Shown here in pieces: positions 53,920-63,567 of a stretch of 64,000 nucleotides of DNA (the first letter of the stretch is position 1; each line of letters starts with the position of its first letter). This DNA is from G963667975 sp963677395. Lineage in GTDB: Bacteria > Bacteroidota > Bacteroidia > Bacteroidales > G963667975. The DNA lies in NCBI GenBank assembly GCA_963677395.2, contig OY781965.2:3596001-3660000 (forward strand). The letters are read 5' to 3'. The translations under genes and the position numbers were made by a program. The notes under the pieces were generated by a model that worked only from the letters and a program-made list of their open reading frames with translations, was not told the DNA's origin and ran no database searches.

Positions 53920-56223
53920 ATGAATTATATCGGAGAACAACTTTTTTGGGGAATTGCCGGAAATTTGGCTATCTACATTGCTTTTGCGGCTACATTGCTT
54001 TCACTATTCTTTTTCTGGCAGGCAAAGGATGAAAAGCCTTCTTTTATAAAAAGCATACAATTGGGTCGATATTTTTATCTGTTGCATATCATCGGTATTT
54101 TTGTTGCATTGCTGGCTCTGCTGGGTGCGCTTAAAGGAAATCGCTTTGAATATCAATATGTTTGGCAACACTCTTCTTCTGAAATGGCTTCCAAATATGT
54201 ATTTTCGGCACTCTGGGCTGGTCAGGAAGGTAGTTATCTGGTGTGGATTTTCCTGCAAGGTTTCTTTTCAACGTTCTTGTTGTTTCGTAACCGGAATATG
54301 GTTCGGACAATTTTTCCGCTTATCAGTATTGTACAATTTTTATTGATCATGGAGATATTGGGAATCAAGCTATTTGGATTTACCATCGGAAGTTCTCCAT
54401 TTACCCTGTTACGCGATACCGTAGAAAATATCCAGGGCACAATATTCGAAAACATACGATACCTCAGTATTTTACGTGATGGTAATGGTTTAAATCCTTT
54501 GCTGGAGAATTACTGGATGGTTATTCATCCTCCCGTACTTTTTGCCGGATATTCCCTAACCTTATTCCCGTTTGTACTGGTACTGGGATCATTGCTTTTC
54601 CCTAACCGATATAATGGATTCAAAATGGCCTATCCCTGGCTGATTGCATCTGTTTTCTTTTTGGGAACAGGATTATTACTGGGAGGAGCATGGGCTTATC
54701 AATCACTCACCTTTGGTGGTTTCTGGGCATGGGATCCGGTTGAAAATGCTTCACTTCTACCCTGGCTCTTACTGATTGGCTCCTTGCACTCCTGTTTTTC
54801 GGTATTAAAAAAAGGGACAATCTCGCTTCAGGCATTTATCTTTACATTATCGACCTATATTTTCGTAATTTACGCAAGCTACTTAACACGTAGCGGGGTA
54901 TTGGCGAACAGCTCCGCACATGCATTTACCGGAAATGACAAAACCATTCCATTGATCATACTCCTGTTTGCAGCCTTGGCATCAACCATTTATGCCGGAT
55001 GGAAAAACCGTAAACAATTTACAGAAGAGAAGCTTCTGTTTCCCGAACGTAAACTCTGGATATTTTCGGGAGTATTGGTAATTAGCTTATCTACATTTCA
55101 GGTATTTATCACCACTTCTATCCCGTTAATCAATCAGATTTTTGGAACCAGTATTGCTCCTCCATCTAATCGCGAACTGTTTTACAATAGCTGGCAAATG
55201 CCTTTTGCGTCACTGACACTTTTGTTCATAGGATTATCCTTCTTTCCGAAAGAGCGCCCCCGTTATGAATTCTGGCTCAGACTATTACTAATTATTCTGG
55301 TAGCTATTACGGATTATTTCATAAACAAAACTACTGAAGCAAGCTGGCAGATGCTATTGTTACGTTTCTGTGGAATTTTTGCCGTGATGTCGATCATAAT
55401 TTACGGATTTAAAAGCTTTTGGAAGAAAAATTTCGGAGCATGGCTTTCACATCTGGGTTTTGCATTCTTTATATTGGCTGTTCTGTCTGTCTTTTCAGGA
55501 AAAGAAGCCTTAACAGATTCTCTTCAGTCTGTCAATGGTAGCGAAAGCACCGTGTTGATTAAAAACCGAACTACTCAACTCAATGATTTTAAAGTTCAAT
55601 ACCTGAACAATCACAAGATAGATAACAAAACTTCCTATAAACTGGCATTCAATTGGGGCACAGACTCTTCCTATCAATTTGAATTAGAACCCACTGTAAG
55701 TCACAACTCTAATATGGGTTTTATGATGAATCCGGCAATAAAGCATCGCATGGATGGGGATATATTTGTTTATCTGGCTTCGAATCCGGAAGATACACTT
55801 ACAATGCTTAGCGATACCACTCTTGAAATTGCATTGAAAGAAAGTATTTCCGCTCATAACTACACACTCACTCTCGACAGCATTAAAACTGTTTTCAACC
55901 CTAAAGATATTGACTTAAAATCCGTTGATATTAAAGCGTTTATCACATTAGTCAGTAAAAACGGCAAAAACAAAGATTCCTGTCTGTTTCGTGTTCGTGA
56001 TAATATGATTACTTACAAAGAAGCCCGGATTGAGAATCAGCATGTTTGGATTCGGCTGGAGCAAATCTCACCTAAAGAAGGTCATTTACTGATGCGCATG
56101 GTACATTACAAACCCGAACACATTGTTGTCAGAGCTTACTTCTTTCCAAACATCATCCTGTTATGGATTAGTGCAGGACTGATGTTAGCGGGGATATTGT
56201 GGGTATTGATAAAGAGGATATAA
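53920..56223 (+). CDS. Cytochrome c biogenesis protein, CcmF/CcsA heme-handling family
   Basis: 767 residues from the ATG at 53920. A polytopic inner-membrane protein that presents heme for attachment to apocytochrome c. The N-terminal two-thirds have about a dozen helices and the tryptophan-rich heme motif GGFWAWDPVENASLLPWL near residue 270, preceded by the conserved VIHPPVLFAGY. After the last central helix (about 515-530) a periplasmic domain of about 200 residues follows and the chain ends with one helix (about 745-765). This layout fits CcmF of system I better than the shorter CcsA of system II. No other ccm gene is adjacent. Confidence 0.86.
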   Translation: MNYIGEQLFWGIAGNLAIYIAFAATLLSLFFFWQAKDEKPSFIKSIQLGRYFYLLHIIGIFVALLALLGALKGNRFEYQYVWQHSSSEMASKYVFSALWAGQEGSYLVWIFLQGFFSTFLLFRNRNMVRTIFPLISIVQFLLIMEILGIKLFGFTIGSSPFTLLRDTVENIQGTIFENIRYLSILRDGNGLNPLLENYWMVIHPPVLFAGYSLTLFPFVLVLGSLLFPNRYNGFKMAYPWLIASVFFLGTGLLLGGAWAYQSLTFGGFWAWDPVENASLLPWLLLIGSLHSCFSVLKKGTISLQAFIFTLSTYIFVIYASYLTRSGVLANSSAHAFTGNDKTIPLIILLFAALASTIYAGWKNRKQFTEEKLLFPERKLWIFSGVLVISLSTFQVFITTSIPLINQIFGTSIAPPSNRELFYNSWQMPFASLTLLFIGLSFFPKERPRYEFWLRLLLIILVAITDYFINKTTEASWQMLLLRFCGIFAVMSIIIYGFKSFWKKNFGAWLSHLGFAFFILAVLSVFSGKEALTDSLQSVNGSESTVLIKNRTTQLNDFKVQYLNNHKIDNKTSYKLAFNWGTDSSYQFELEPTVSHNSNMGFMMNPAIKHRMDGDIFVYLASNPEDTLTMLSDTTLEIALKESISAHNYTLTLDSIKTVFNPKDIDLKSVDIKAFITLVSKNGKNKDSCLFRVRDNMITYKEARIENQHVWIRLEQISPKEGHLLMRMVHYKPEHIVVRAYFFPNIILLWISAGLMLAGILWVLIKRI

Positions 56224-56250
56224 AAATGTAAATCATTTCATTTTTACAGA

Positions 56251-56601
56251 CTAATATTTCAATGTACATCCATAAAAAAACAACTCCTCTTTGCTAACTG
56301 CTTTCCCGTATTTGATTGCTTTTTTAAATTCATTACATTTATCAAAGTTAATATATTCCTTGGGGTTTGAGTTCACAATTGAGATGGCTCGGTTATAATA
56401 AGCTTCACCAAATGTTGAATCAGCCTCCAGAGCTTTATTGAAACACCTGATTGCTTCTTTATATTCTTTATTTTTCTGAAATTCAACACCTTTTAAATTA
56501 TACTCAATTGCTTTTGATCTGTTTAATTTGGTTGAATCTGTTTGTGCTCCTAATTTTATAGATAAAAGTAAGCACACTATTATTAAGACATACTTCTTCA
56601 T
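56251..56601 (-). CDS. Small secreted TPR protein
   Basis: 116 residues with a signal peptide (KKYVLIIVCLLLSIKLGAQ). It has one and a half TPR motifs (YNLKGVEFQKNKEYKEAIRCFNKALEADSTFGEAYYNRA) and two or three cysteines near the C-terminus. Function unknown. It shares the strand with the lipoprotein gene 95 nt upstream. Confidence 0.65.
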   Translation of the reverse strand: MKKYVLIIVCLLLSIKLGAQTDSTKLNRSKAIEYNLKGVEFQKNKEYKEAIRCFNKALEADSTFGEAYYNRAISIVNSNPKEYINFDKCNEFKKAIKYGKAVSKEELFFYGCTLKY

Positions 56602-56696
56602 AATATCAAATTTAAATTATATACATGAACTCAGTTCATAAAAACATTGCATTTAATTGTTATACCTTTTTGGACTCGACTCATGACATTCAATCA

Positions 56697-57113
56697 TTAT
56701 TTAGACAGACAACCTATACCCCTGCAAACACAATCCCATGTTTGATTACCTATCATGTAATTATAGTACCAATAAGGACGCATTGCTTGGCAATAAGCAC
56801 CCCAAATACAAGCATCGTCTGTAGTTTTAAAATCCTGACATAATTTTCCACCTGAAGTTTTTTGCACACATAAAGTTACATTACCTTTGGCATCTTCAGG
56901 TTCATAAATTCCCGCTACTTTTACATCCTGAAAAAAGAATTTCACCTCCGGACTATCCAGGTATTCTTTATAGTTAAGTTCGTTAATAATCAATTCACCT
57001 TTACTAACTGATTTAACCTTGCCAGTATTTTCTACTTTATTTTCCTTATCGCAAGAATAAAAAATTATCGTAGCCAACATTACCAAGCCTATCTTTTTAA
57101 TTATCAATTTCAA
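56697..57113 (-). CDS. Hypothetical lipoprotein
   Basis: 138 residues. The N-terminal signal ends in a lipobox (TIIFYSC, Cys21) followed by DKENK, typical of Bacteroidota lipoproteins. The C-terminal third is rich in Cys and Trp/Tyr (DDACIWGAYCQAMRPYWYYNY ... CVCRGIGC). I recognise no family. It could be disulfide-bonded on the periplasmic or outer surface. Confidence 0.65.
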   Translation of the reverse strand: MKLIIKKIGLVMLATIIFYSCDKENKVENTGKVKSVSKGELIINELNYKEYLDSPEVKFFFQDVKVAGIYEPEDAKGNVTLCVQKTSGGKLCQDFKTTDDACIWGAYCQAMRPYWYYNYMIGNQTWDCVCRGIGCLSK

Positions 57114-57394
57114 ACACTATATATATTGAATTATATTAATATTTATCTATATTTAATTATATAAATATTCAATACTACAAAAGTGTTCATATTGTTATAT
57201 ATTGTAAAACACAAATATACAACAACAAAATTTAAATTATACTATTTTTTTAAAATATTTTATCAAAACACCATAACCGCCTGATTTAGAAAATATTATC
57301 ACTATCTATGTTCACTGTATATTTTTCACACCTCAACATGAAGTTATTATGAGGTCAACTATCACGCTGGCAAATATGTAAGATTTTGTATCTA
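57114..57394. other. AT-rich intergenic region
   Basis: About 280 bp of strongly AT-rich DNA with many ATATT runs between the lipoprotein gene and the next operon. I see no gene, repeat or terminator; a promoter lies at its right end. Confidence 0.5.
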
Positions 57395-57426
57395 TTTCTA
57401 ATAGTCCTGATTCTTTTGTAATTTTG
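57395..57426 (+). promoter_or_regulatory. Promoter of the DUF2520-kdsC operon
   Basis: TTTC at 57395-57398, 20 nt, and a perfect TAATTTTG at 57419-57426, 19 nt before the TTG start at 57446. Confidence 0.55.
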
Positions 57427-57445
57427 GCATCCAAAACCGGAAGCT

Positions 57446-58246
57446 TTGAAAAAATTTGAGAATATTGTTTTGATTGGTGCCGGAAACATTGCGTTCAATC
57501 TGGGAAATGCGTTGTATCGTAAAGGATTCCAGATTGTTCAGGTTTATAACCGTTCAATTTCGTCAGCCGAAGAACTCGCATTTAAACTACGATGCGAAGC
57601 CACCAATAATCTTAATGATATCCGAAAAGATGCTGATTTATATATCCTTGCGGTCAGTGATTCCGCATTACCACTGCTGGCTAATGTGTTAAATCTGGAT
57701 TCAAAACTGGTAGTTCACACTTCCGGAACAACCAATATGGATGTTTTACAACCTATTTCGTCCAACATTGGCGTATTTTATCCGCTACAAACATTCACCA
57801 AAGACAAGTTATTAAAATTCAAGCGAATCCCAATACTACTAGAGGCAAACAGCACTGAAAACGAAGATATTTTACTCGAAATTGCCGGAACAATCAGCAA
57901 TGATGTACGCTTCCATACATCCGAGGAAAGACGTATAGCTCATCTGGCTGCAGTTTTTGCATGTAATTTTACGAATTACATGTATGCTGTTGCAGAAAGT
58001 ATTCTGGAAGAAAATGGACTGGAATTCAACCTTCTTCATCCTTTAATCCGGAGAACAGCAAAAAAAGTAAAACGAAATGATCCGCGTTCAATCCAAACCG
58101 GGCCAGCAGTTCGGAATGACAAGATAACCATTGAAAAACACCTGCAATTATTAAACAATAATCCAGAAATCAAAGAGTTATACAAGATACTCAGCAATTC
58201 CATTCAGGAGCATTCACCCGAATTCAACATAAAGAAAAAGCTATGA
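57446..58246 (+). CDS. Rossmann-fold/DUF2520 oxidoreductase-like protein
   Basis: 266 residues starting at a TTG, which the upstream promoter supports. The N-terminal Rossmann fold has NIVLIGAGNIAFNLG and resembles pyrroline-5-carboxylate reductase and F420-dependent NADP reductases. The helical C-terminal DUF2520 domain includes HLAAVFACNFTNYMYAVAE and the late TGPAVRND motif. The substrate is not established. It overlaps kdsC by 4 nt (ATGA), a pairing common in Bacteroidota, and is probably translationally coupled. Confidence 0.88.
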   Translation: MKKFENIVLIGAGNIAFNLGNALYRKGFQIVQVYNRSISSAEELAFKLRCEATNNLNDIRKDADLYILAVSDSALPLLANVLNLDSKLVVHTSGTTNMDVLQPISSNIGVFYPLQTFTKDKLLKFKRIPILLEANSTENEDILLEIAGTISNDVRFHTSEERRIAHLAAVFACNFTNYMYAVAESILEENGLEFNLLHPLIRRTAKKVKRNDPRSIQTGPAVRNDKITIEKHLQLLNNNPEIKELYKILSNSIQEHSPEFNIKKKL

Positions 58247-58767
58247 TTAACTTCAGAGAAAACCTTCCTCATATCACCACCTTTATTTTCGATTTTGACG
58301 GCGTACTTACCGACGGTAAAGTAACCGTCATTAATGAGCATGAACAACTTCGCAGTGCACATGTGAAGGATGGTTATGCGTTGCAATATGCTGTTAAAAA
58401 AGGATATCGTATTGCCATTATTTCAGGCGGAAAATCACAATCGATGAGTATGCGCATGGAATCTTTGGGAATCAAAGATGTATTTCTGGGTGTCCACGAT
58501 AAAGCAGATGTTTTTAAAAAATACCTGGCAGATAATAACTTAGACACCTCCGAAGTTATTTATATGGGTGACGATATTCCCGATTATCCTGTAATGAAAC
58601 TGGTTGCAGTTGCAGCTTGTCCGGCCGATGCAGTCGAAGAAATTCGTTCCATCTCCCACTATATTTCCGATAAAAGAGGCGGTGAAGGATGTGTTCGCGA
58701 CATTATTGAACAGGTTTTGCGCTTACAGGGCAATTGGTTCAAAGATACGGAAGCGTTTATCTGGTAA
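58243..58767 (+). CDS. kdsC: KdsC-type HAD phosphatase (KDO-8-phosphate phosphatase)
   Basis: 174 residues of the small capless HAD class that removes phosphate from 3-deoxy-D-manno-octulosonate 8-phosphate in lipopolysaccharide core synthesis. Motif I is FDFDGVLTDG with Asp17 and Asp19, motif II SGG near residue 67, and motif III/IV GDDIPDYPVM near residue 110. It works as a tetramer in known members. Alternative substrates such as other nonulosonate phosphates cannot be excluded. Confidence 0.9.
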   Translation: MINFRENLPHITTFIFDFDGVLTDGKVTVINEHEQLRSAHVKDGYALQYAVKKGYRIAIISGGKSQSMSMRMESLGIKDVFLGVHDKADVFKKYLADNNLDTSEVIYMGDDIPDYPVMKLVAVAACPADAVEEIRSISHYISDKRGGEGCVRDIIEQVLRLQGNWFKDTEAFIW

Positions 58768-58897
58768 AAACAGATCTTTGATGTGCGATTATAGATTTTG
58801 ATTATGTGATATTTAAAAATACTTTCAATCGTTTACTTCATAGCCAACAATATAAATAGATAAATTATTAATATTCAACATCAAACAACATACAGAG

Positions 58898-59842
58898 ATG
58901 AAGGCTTTTTTGAAATTAATACGCTGGCCCAATTTATTAATGGTAGCGGCAACAATGTACCTCACCCGCTATTTTCTGATTCAACCTTTTTATATTCTTC
59001 AAAAAGCTGAATTACAACTTTCAAACTTCAACTTTTTCATTTTTGTATTGGGTGCTGTATTGATTTCAGCTGGTGGCTACATCATTAATGATATTTTTGA
59101 TTTATTTATCGATCCTATAAACCGTCCGAAAAGTATGGTTGTCGGAAATCAGATCCCGAAAAATAAAGCTGAAAACATCTATTATATTATCAGTGGAATA
59201 GGTGTCGCACTTGAAATTTATATTGGATTTGTAGTAAAATCCGTAAATATCGGGTTTCTATTTCTGATTGCTGCTATGATCTTCTATTTCTATTCGTTAC
59301 GATATAAACGAATTTTCTTCTGGGGTAATTTCGTGGTTTCATTTCTTACAGGTTTTGTCCCAATCATTGTCTGGCTAGTTGAATTTTTTGCAACCAAAGC
59401 ACACCCTACCGAATTTGCTACTATGGCAACAAATTTATGGCTCATCACTTGGTTTGTTTTAGGATTTGGTTTATTTGCTTTCTTTACTTCACTTATTCGC
59501 GAGCTGATCAAAGACATTGAAGACCGTGAAGGCGATGCTCGCTGGGGTTGCAACACAATTCCTGTTGCCTGGGGTGTAGCAAAAAGCAAACAATTGGCTC
59601 TGATTTATACAATTGCCTTGCTGATTTTAACCCTCGGCGCAGCATATATGCTTTACGATTATGGAATCAGCTATCTCGCTGAATTTTCAGGAGTTGTAAT
59701 CGGACTTCCGCTGTTATTCTTTATCTCAAAGCTTTTGAAAGCAGAAAGCAATGAGGATTTCCACTTCCTTTCTACATTTATGAAAATCATTATGGCTATT
59801 GGAGTGCTTTCCATGATCGGCATATATCAAACTATTGCATAA
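58898..59842 (+). CDS. UbiA-family prenyltransferase (geranylgeranylglycerol-phosphate geranylgeranyltransferase type)
   Basis: 314 residues with eight to nine membrane helices. The two Asp-rich metal-prenyl diphosphate motifs are NDIFDLFIDPINRP (about 63-76) and IKDIEDREGDARWG (about 206-219). The motif spacing and the RPKSMVVG context match the Bacteroidota proteins usually called geranylgeranylglycerol-phosphate geranylgeranyltransferase; the actual acceptor is not proven for most. It lies 130 nt after kdsC and its stop abuts the maf ATG. Confidence 0.82.
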   Translation: MKAFLKLIRWPNLLMVAATMYLTRYFLIQPFYILQKAELQLSNFNFFIFVLGAVLISAGGYIINDIFDLFIDPINRPKSMVVGNQIPKNKAENIYYIISGIGVALEIYIGFVVKSVNIGFLFLIAAMIFYFYSLRYKRIFFWGNFVVSFLTGFVPIIVWLVEFFATKAHPTEFATMATNLWLITWFVLGFGLFAFFTSLIRELIKDIEDREGDARWGCNTIPVAWGVAKSKQLALIYTIALLILTLGAAYMLYDYGISYLAEFSGVVIGLPLLFFISKLLKAESNEDFHFLSTFMKIIMAIGVLSMIGIYQTIA

Positions 59843-60487
59843 ATGATTGATTTTCTTAAACATTATCATATTATTCTGGGATCACAATCACCTCGCAGAA
59901 AAGAACTTTTGCGTGGAATGGATATTGACTTTGAGGTGCTAATTCAAAACACAGAAGAAGATTATCCCGAAACACTGCCAACAACAGAAGTTCCTGAATA
60001 TCTTGCCTGCAAGAAAGCCGCTGCTTACAATTTCTCCCAACTTCCTGAAAATACGCTGCTTATTACTTCTGACACCATTGTTTTACTGAATGATGAAATA
60101 CTCGGAAAACCTCAGGATGAAGAAGATGCCCGTAAAATTCTTTCAAAACTTTCAGGGAATATGCATACGGTTTTATCAGGAGTATGTTTGAAAACCAACG
60201 AAAAGCAACATTCATTCACGGCAACCAGCCATGTTTTTTTCCGAAAACTTGAAGACAAAGAAATAGACCATTACGTAACTCACTACAAACCATTGGATAA
60301 AGCAGGAGCTTACGGTATTCAGGAGTGGATTGGCTATATTGGCATCGAGCGCATCGAAGGATCCTATTTCAACGTAATGGGTTTACCCACCCAAAAACTT
60401 TTTGTGGAAATGAAAAAGTTTGTGGAAGAAAAAACAAACATTAAACCTGAATCTCTTCAGATCACTGATTCACAACAGGAAATATAG
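59843..60487 (+). CDS. maf: Maf-family nucleoside triphosphate pyrophosphatase
   Basis: 214 residues. Maf proteins hydrolyse dTTP, UTP and modified nucleotides to monophosphates as a house-cleaning step. The substrate-binding SQSPRRKELL is at about residues 14-23, the catalytic region ITSDTIVLLNDEILGKP at about 74-90, with the Lys-Pro and DKAGAYGIQE motifs later. The ATG directly follows the preceding stop, so it is co-translated. The 3' end overlaps the converging lipoprotein gene by 26 bp. Confidence 0.92.
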   Translation: MIDFLKHYHIILGSQSPRRKELLRGMDIDFEVLIQNTEEDYPETLPTTEVPEYLACKKAAAYNFSQLPENTLLITSDTIVLLNDEILGKPQDEEDARKILSKLSGNMHTVLSGVCLKTNEKQHSFTATSHVFFRKLEDKEIDHYVTHYKPLDKAGAYGIQEWIGYIGIERIEGSYFNVMGLPTQKLFVEMKKFVEEKTNIKPESLQITDSQQEI

Positions 60488-60956
60488 GTTCCTCAAAGAT
60501 TGATTCTACTTTAATACATGAATCACAATTTGGAAAACATTCTATATGTCCGTGTTTATACTGAGGGTTACACCCTGTTTTACATCCGTAACAATATCCA
60601 ATTTGATAATATTTATTTTCATCCATTTCTACGTGTTTTATCTCATAAAATTTACCCTCAATCAAATCAAGTTTGATTAGGATTTTTACTGCATTATTAT
60701 TGCTAACACCTAACAAACACCAAATTCCATTACTTGAAATGATACTAAATTCGGTCATATCAGCTTTCATTTTTACATTTTTCTGATACTTTTCAATTCC
60801 TAATTTTAAAGTATCCTCATTTAATGTAATCACTGGTTTGCCTGATTTCATTTCGCCAATCAAACACCTTTCCTGCTCGATACCAGACTTAGGAAACTTA
60901 CAACCATAAAAAAATCCAGCGAACACCAATCCTAATAAAACTATTTGTCTTTTCAT
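60462..60956 (-). CDS. Hypothetical cysteine-containing lipoprotein
   Basis: 164 residues from the ATG at 60956, which starts a lipoprotein signal with lipobox VFAGFFYGC (Cys19); a Met 9 codons upstream is less likely. The mature part is beta-rich, and the C-terminal third has eight or so Cys residues in a cluster (YCYGCKTGCNPQYKHGHIEC ... CDSC). No family recognised. A TATCTTTA promoter-like box lies upstream on the minus strand. It converges on and overlaps maf. Confidence 0.65.
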   Translation of the reverse strand: MKRQIVLLGLVFAGFFYGCKFPKSGIEQERCLIGEMKSGKPVITLNEDTLKLGIEKYQKNVKMKADMTEFSIISSNGIWCLLGVSNNNAVKILIKLDLIEGKFYEIKHVEMDENKYYQIGYCYGCKTGCNPQYKHGHIECFPNCDSCIKVESIFEEPIFPVVNQ

Positions 60957-61201
60957 AATCAAGTATTTACAATACAACTCCAATATTTATTGTAAAGATA
61001 TGAAATATTCGTAATTATACATAATGTTTAGGAGAATATTATGTAGCAAACTATTAAATTTACAAAAAAATAAGCTTAGGATTTGATTTCGATATGCTAT
61101 AATATTACATATCGCTAATACTCAATAGTTTTGTCTTATTGTCATCTTTTCATTAACACTCAATTACAGTATTTTACAACCGAAAAATGGAAGAATTTCC
61201 G

Positions 61202-61209
61202 TAATTTAG
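61202..61209 (+). promoter_or_regulatory. -7 promoter element of the NuoE/NuoF operon
   Basis: TAATTTAG (7 of 8 to TAnnTTTG) lies 22 nt before the first ATG. The 220 bp to its left are AT-rich and hold no gene. Confidence 0.35.
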
Positions 61210-61231
61210 CCGCCCATAAAACCTACCATTT

Positions 61232-61756
61232 ATGCGCGTAAAACGCTTACCCGTTTCAAAAGAAGCAGTTACAGAATCAAACATCAATTTAGGGCTTATT
61301 GAACCTGTATTGCAAAAGTATAAAGGCAAAAGAGGCGTTATTATTCCTGTTTTGCAAAGTATTCAACATACCTATGGTTTTCTTCCGAAAACAGCTCTCG
61401 AAAAAATGGCTACTGAAATGAACCTGAAACTTAGCGATATTTTCGGTGTTGCTACCTTTTATGCGCAATTCAGGCTGAATGCTGTTGGGAAACACATCAT
61501 CAAAGTGTGTCACGGTACAGCATGCCATGTTCAGAATGCCAATGAAATAACAGAAGCAATTACCGAAACGCTTCATATCAAGGATGGCGAAACCACTCCC
61601 GACGGCGTGTTTACGCTCGAAACGGTAGCCTGCCTTGGATGTTGCTCACTGGCCCCAGTAATGATGATAGGTGACAATACGTACGGAAAACTTACCGGAG
61701 CTTCATCGGTAAAAATCATCAAAGAAATTCACTTAAAAGAAATTCAGCAATCATAG
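61232..61756 (+). CDS. NuoE-like NADH dehydrogenase subunit (thioredoxin-like [2Fe-2S])
   Basis: 174 residues of the 24-kDa subunit family. The [2Fe-2S] ligands are Cys93, Cys98, Cys134 and Cys138 (VCHGTAC and CLGCC). An N-terminal helical domain (VLQSIQHTYGFLPKTALEKM) precedes the thioredoxin fold. The next genes encode a NuoF-like protein and an iron-sulfur flavoprotein, not the rest of complex I, so this belongs to a soluble NAD-linked enzyme such as a hydrogenase or formate dehydrogenase. Confidence 0.9.
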   Translation: MRVKRLPVSKEAVTESNINLGLIEPVLQKYKGKRGVIIPVLQSIQHTYGFLPKTALEKMATEMNLKLSDIFGVATFYAQFRLNAVGKHIIKVCHGTACHVQNANEITEAITETLHIKDGETTPDGVFTLETVACLGCCSLAPVMMIGDNTYGKLTGASSVKIIKEIHLKEIQQS

Positions 61757-61770
61757 AAAGCCCTGTAATT

Positions 61771-63549
61771 ATGCCACAAACAAAAGTATTAGTAGGACTG
61801 GCAAGCTGCGGTATCGCTGCAGGTGCTGCTAAAGTTTTCGACACACTGCAAACCTATCGCACTTCGGAAAAACTCAGTTTCGACCTGCAACGGACTGGAT
61901 GCATCGGAATGTGTTTCCGCGAACCATTGGTAGAAGTTATTGATGAAACGGGTTCTTATCTCTATGGAGAAGTGACTCCGGAACGAAGCATCGAAATTCT
62001 GAATAAACATATTGAAAACGGGCAGCCAGTTACTGAATATCTGGTACGTTCAGAATTTATCCAACTTCCGGATGATACATTCTGGAAAGGACAAACAAAA
62101 ATTGTCCTAAAAAACTGTGGAGTAATTGATCCCGAAAATATTGAGCATTCTATTGAAAAAGGTGGTTATGAAGCTATTCAGAAAATTATTTCTGAAAATA
62201 TTTCTCAGGAAGATGTAATTCAGGAAATAATACAATCAGGACTGAGAGGTCGTGGTGGTGGCGGGTTCTCAACCGGAATGAAATGGAGATTTGCTTATCA
62301 GAACAAAAGTGATCAGAAATATATTATTTGCAATGCCGATGAAGGAGATCCCGGTGCATTTATGGATCGATCGGTACTCGAAGGCGACCCTCACGCCATA
62401 ATTGAAGGGATGTTGATTGGAGGATACTCCATCGGAGCCAGCGAAGGAGTAATTTATTGTCGTGCAGAATATCCATTGGCCATCAAACGCTTAAACATTG
62501 CGATTGAACAAGCACGAACAAAAGGTTTTCTGGGAAAAGATATACTCGGAAAAAAAGGCTTTCATTTTGATCTTTACGTTAAAGAAGGAGCCGGAGCTTT
62601 TGTGTGCGGTGAAGAAACGGCCTTAATTGCTTCTATCGAAGGTGAACGAGGAATGCCTCGTCGCCGGCCTCCCTTTCCGGCTGCTTCCGGCTTATGGAAA
62701 AAACCAACTAACATCAACAATGTAGAAACATGGGCTAATATTCCCTGGATTATTAATAACGGAGCCAAGGCATTTGCAGCTTTAGGAACCGAGAAAAGTA
62801 AAGGGACAAAAGTATTTGCTCTCACCGGAAAAATTAATCACGGTGGTTTGGTTGAAGTTCCGATGGGAATTACCATTAAAGATATAATTTTCAAACTGGG
62901 TGGTGGTATTCAAAAAAACCGCAAATTCAAAGCAGTACAATTAGGAGGGCCTTCAGGAGGTTGCATTCCTGCTTATCTGGCCGATACTCAGGTAGATTAC
63001 GATTCGGTAAATGCTACCGGAGCCATCATGGGTTCGGGGGGTATGGTAGTGATGGACGAAAACACCTGTATGGTAGATATGGCACGCTTCTTTCTCGATT
63101 TCACCAAGAAAGAATCGTGTGGAAAATGCACGTTCTGCCGCATCGGAACCCAACGTATGCTGGAAATTCTTAACCGAATTACGGAAGGAGAAGGCCGCGA
63201 AGGTGACATAGAGATGCTGGAAGAACTCTCCATTCAAATAAAAAACTCATCGCTTTGCGGACTGGGGCAAACTGCTCCAAACCCTGTTTTAACCACTTTA
63301 AAATACTTTCGTGCTGAATTTGAAGCACATATATATCATAAAAAATGCCCTGCCGGAAATTGCAAGAAACTTCTCATATACAAAGTAATTCCTGAAAAAT
63401 GTACCGGATGTACTGTTTGTGCAAAAAACTGCCCTACAAATGCCATCTCCGGCGAACGAAAATCAATCCATTTTATACATCAGGAAAAGTGCATCAAGTG
63501 CGGTGCATGTTTTTCAAAATGTAAATTCGAAGCAATCAGCATTTTATAA
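61771..63549 (+). CDS. NuoF-like NADH-binding flavoprotein with extra N- and C-terminal iron-sulfur domains
   Basis: 592 residues, longer than complex I NuoF (about 430-450). Residues 1-115 are a thioredoxin-like [2Fe-2S] domain (ASCGIAAGA ... TGCIGMC). The FMN/NADH core follows with RGRGGGGFSTGMKW near residue 160 and NADEGDPGAFMDR near residue 190. The N3-type [4Fe-4S] motif is SCGKCTFCRIGTQRML near 450. Two ferredoxin-type [4Fe-4S] motifs end the protein (CTGCTVCAKNCP and CIKCGACFSKC). The same architecture is known in NAD-reducing and electron-bifurcating [FeFe]-hydrogenases and formate dehydrogenases. It starts 14 nt after the NuoE-like gene. Confidence 0.92.
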   Translation: MPQTKVLVGLASCGIAAGAAKVFDTLQTYRTSEKLSFDLQRTGCIGMCFREPLVEVIDETGSYLYGEVTPERSIEILNKHIENGQPVTEYLVRSEFIQLPDDTFWKGQTKIVLKNCGVIDPENIEHSIEKGGYEAIQKIISENISQEDVIQEIIQSGLRGRGGGGFSTGMKWRFAYQNKSDQKYIICNADEGDPGAFMDRSVLEGDPHAIIEGMLIGGYSIGASEGVIYCRAEYPLAIKRLNIAIEQARTKGFLGKDILGKKGFHFDLYVKEGAGAFVCGEETALIASIEGERGMPRRRPPFPAASGLWKKPTNINNVETWANIPWIINNGAKAFAALGTEKSKGTKVFALTGKINHGGLVEVPMGITIKDIIFKLGGGIQKNRKFKAVQLGGPSGGCIPAYLADTQVDYDSVNATGAIMGSGGMVVMDENTCMVDMARFFLDFTKKESCGKCTFCRIGTQRMLEILNRITEGEGREGDIEMLEELSIQIKNSSLCGLGQTAPNPVLTTLKYFRAEFEAHIYHKKCPAGNCKKLLIYKVIPEKCTGCTVCAKNCPTNAISGERKSIHFIHQEKCIKCGACFSKCKFEAISIL

Positions 63550-63567
63550 TCAGTAAGCAGAATCAAA

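Noticed and set aside
56625..56843. 72-residue plus-strand frame
   Set aside because: It overlaps the lipoprotein gene antisense and has no promoter or domain.
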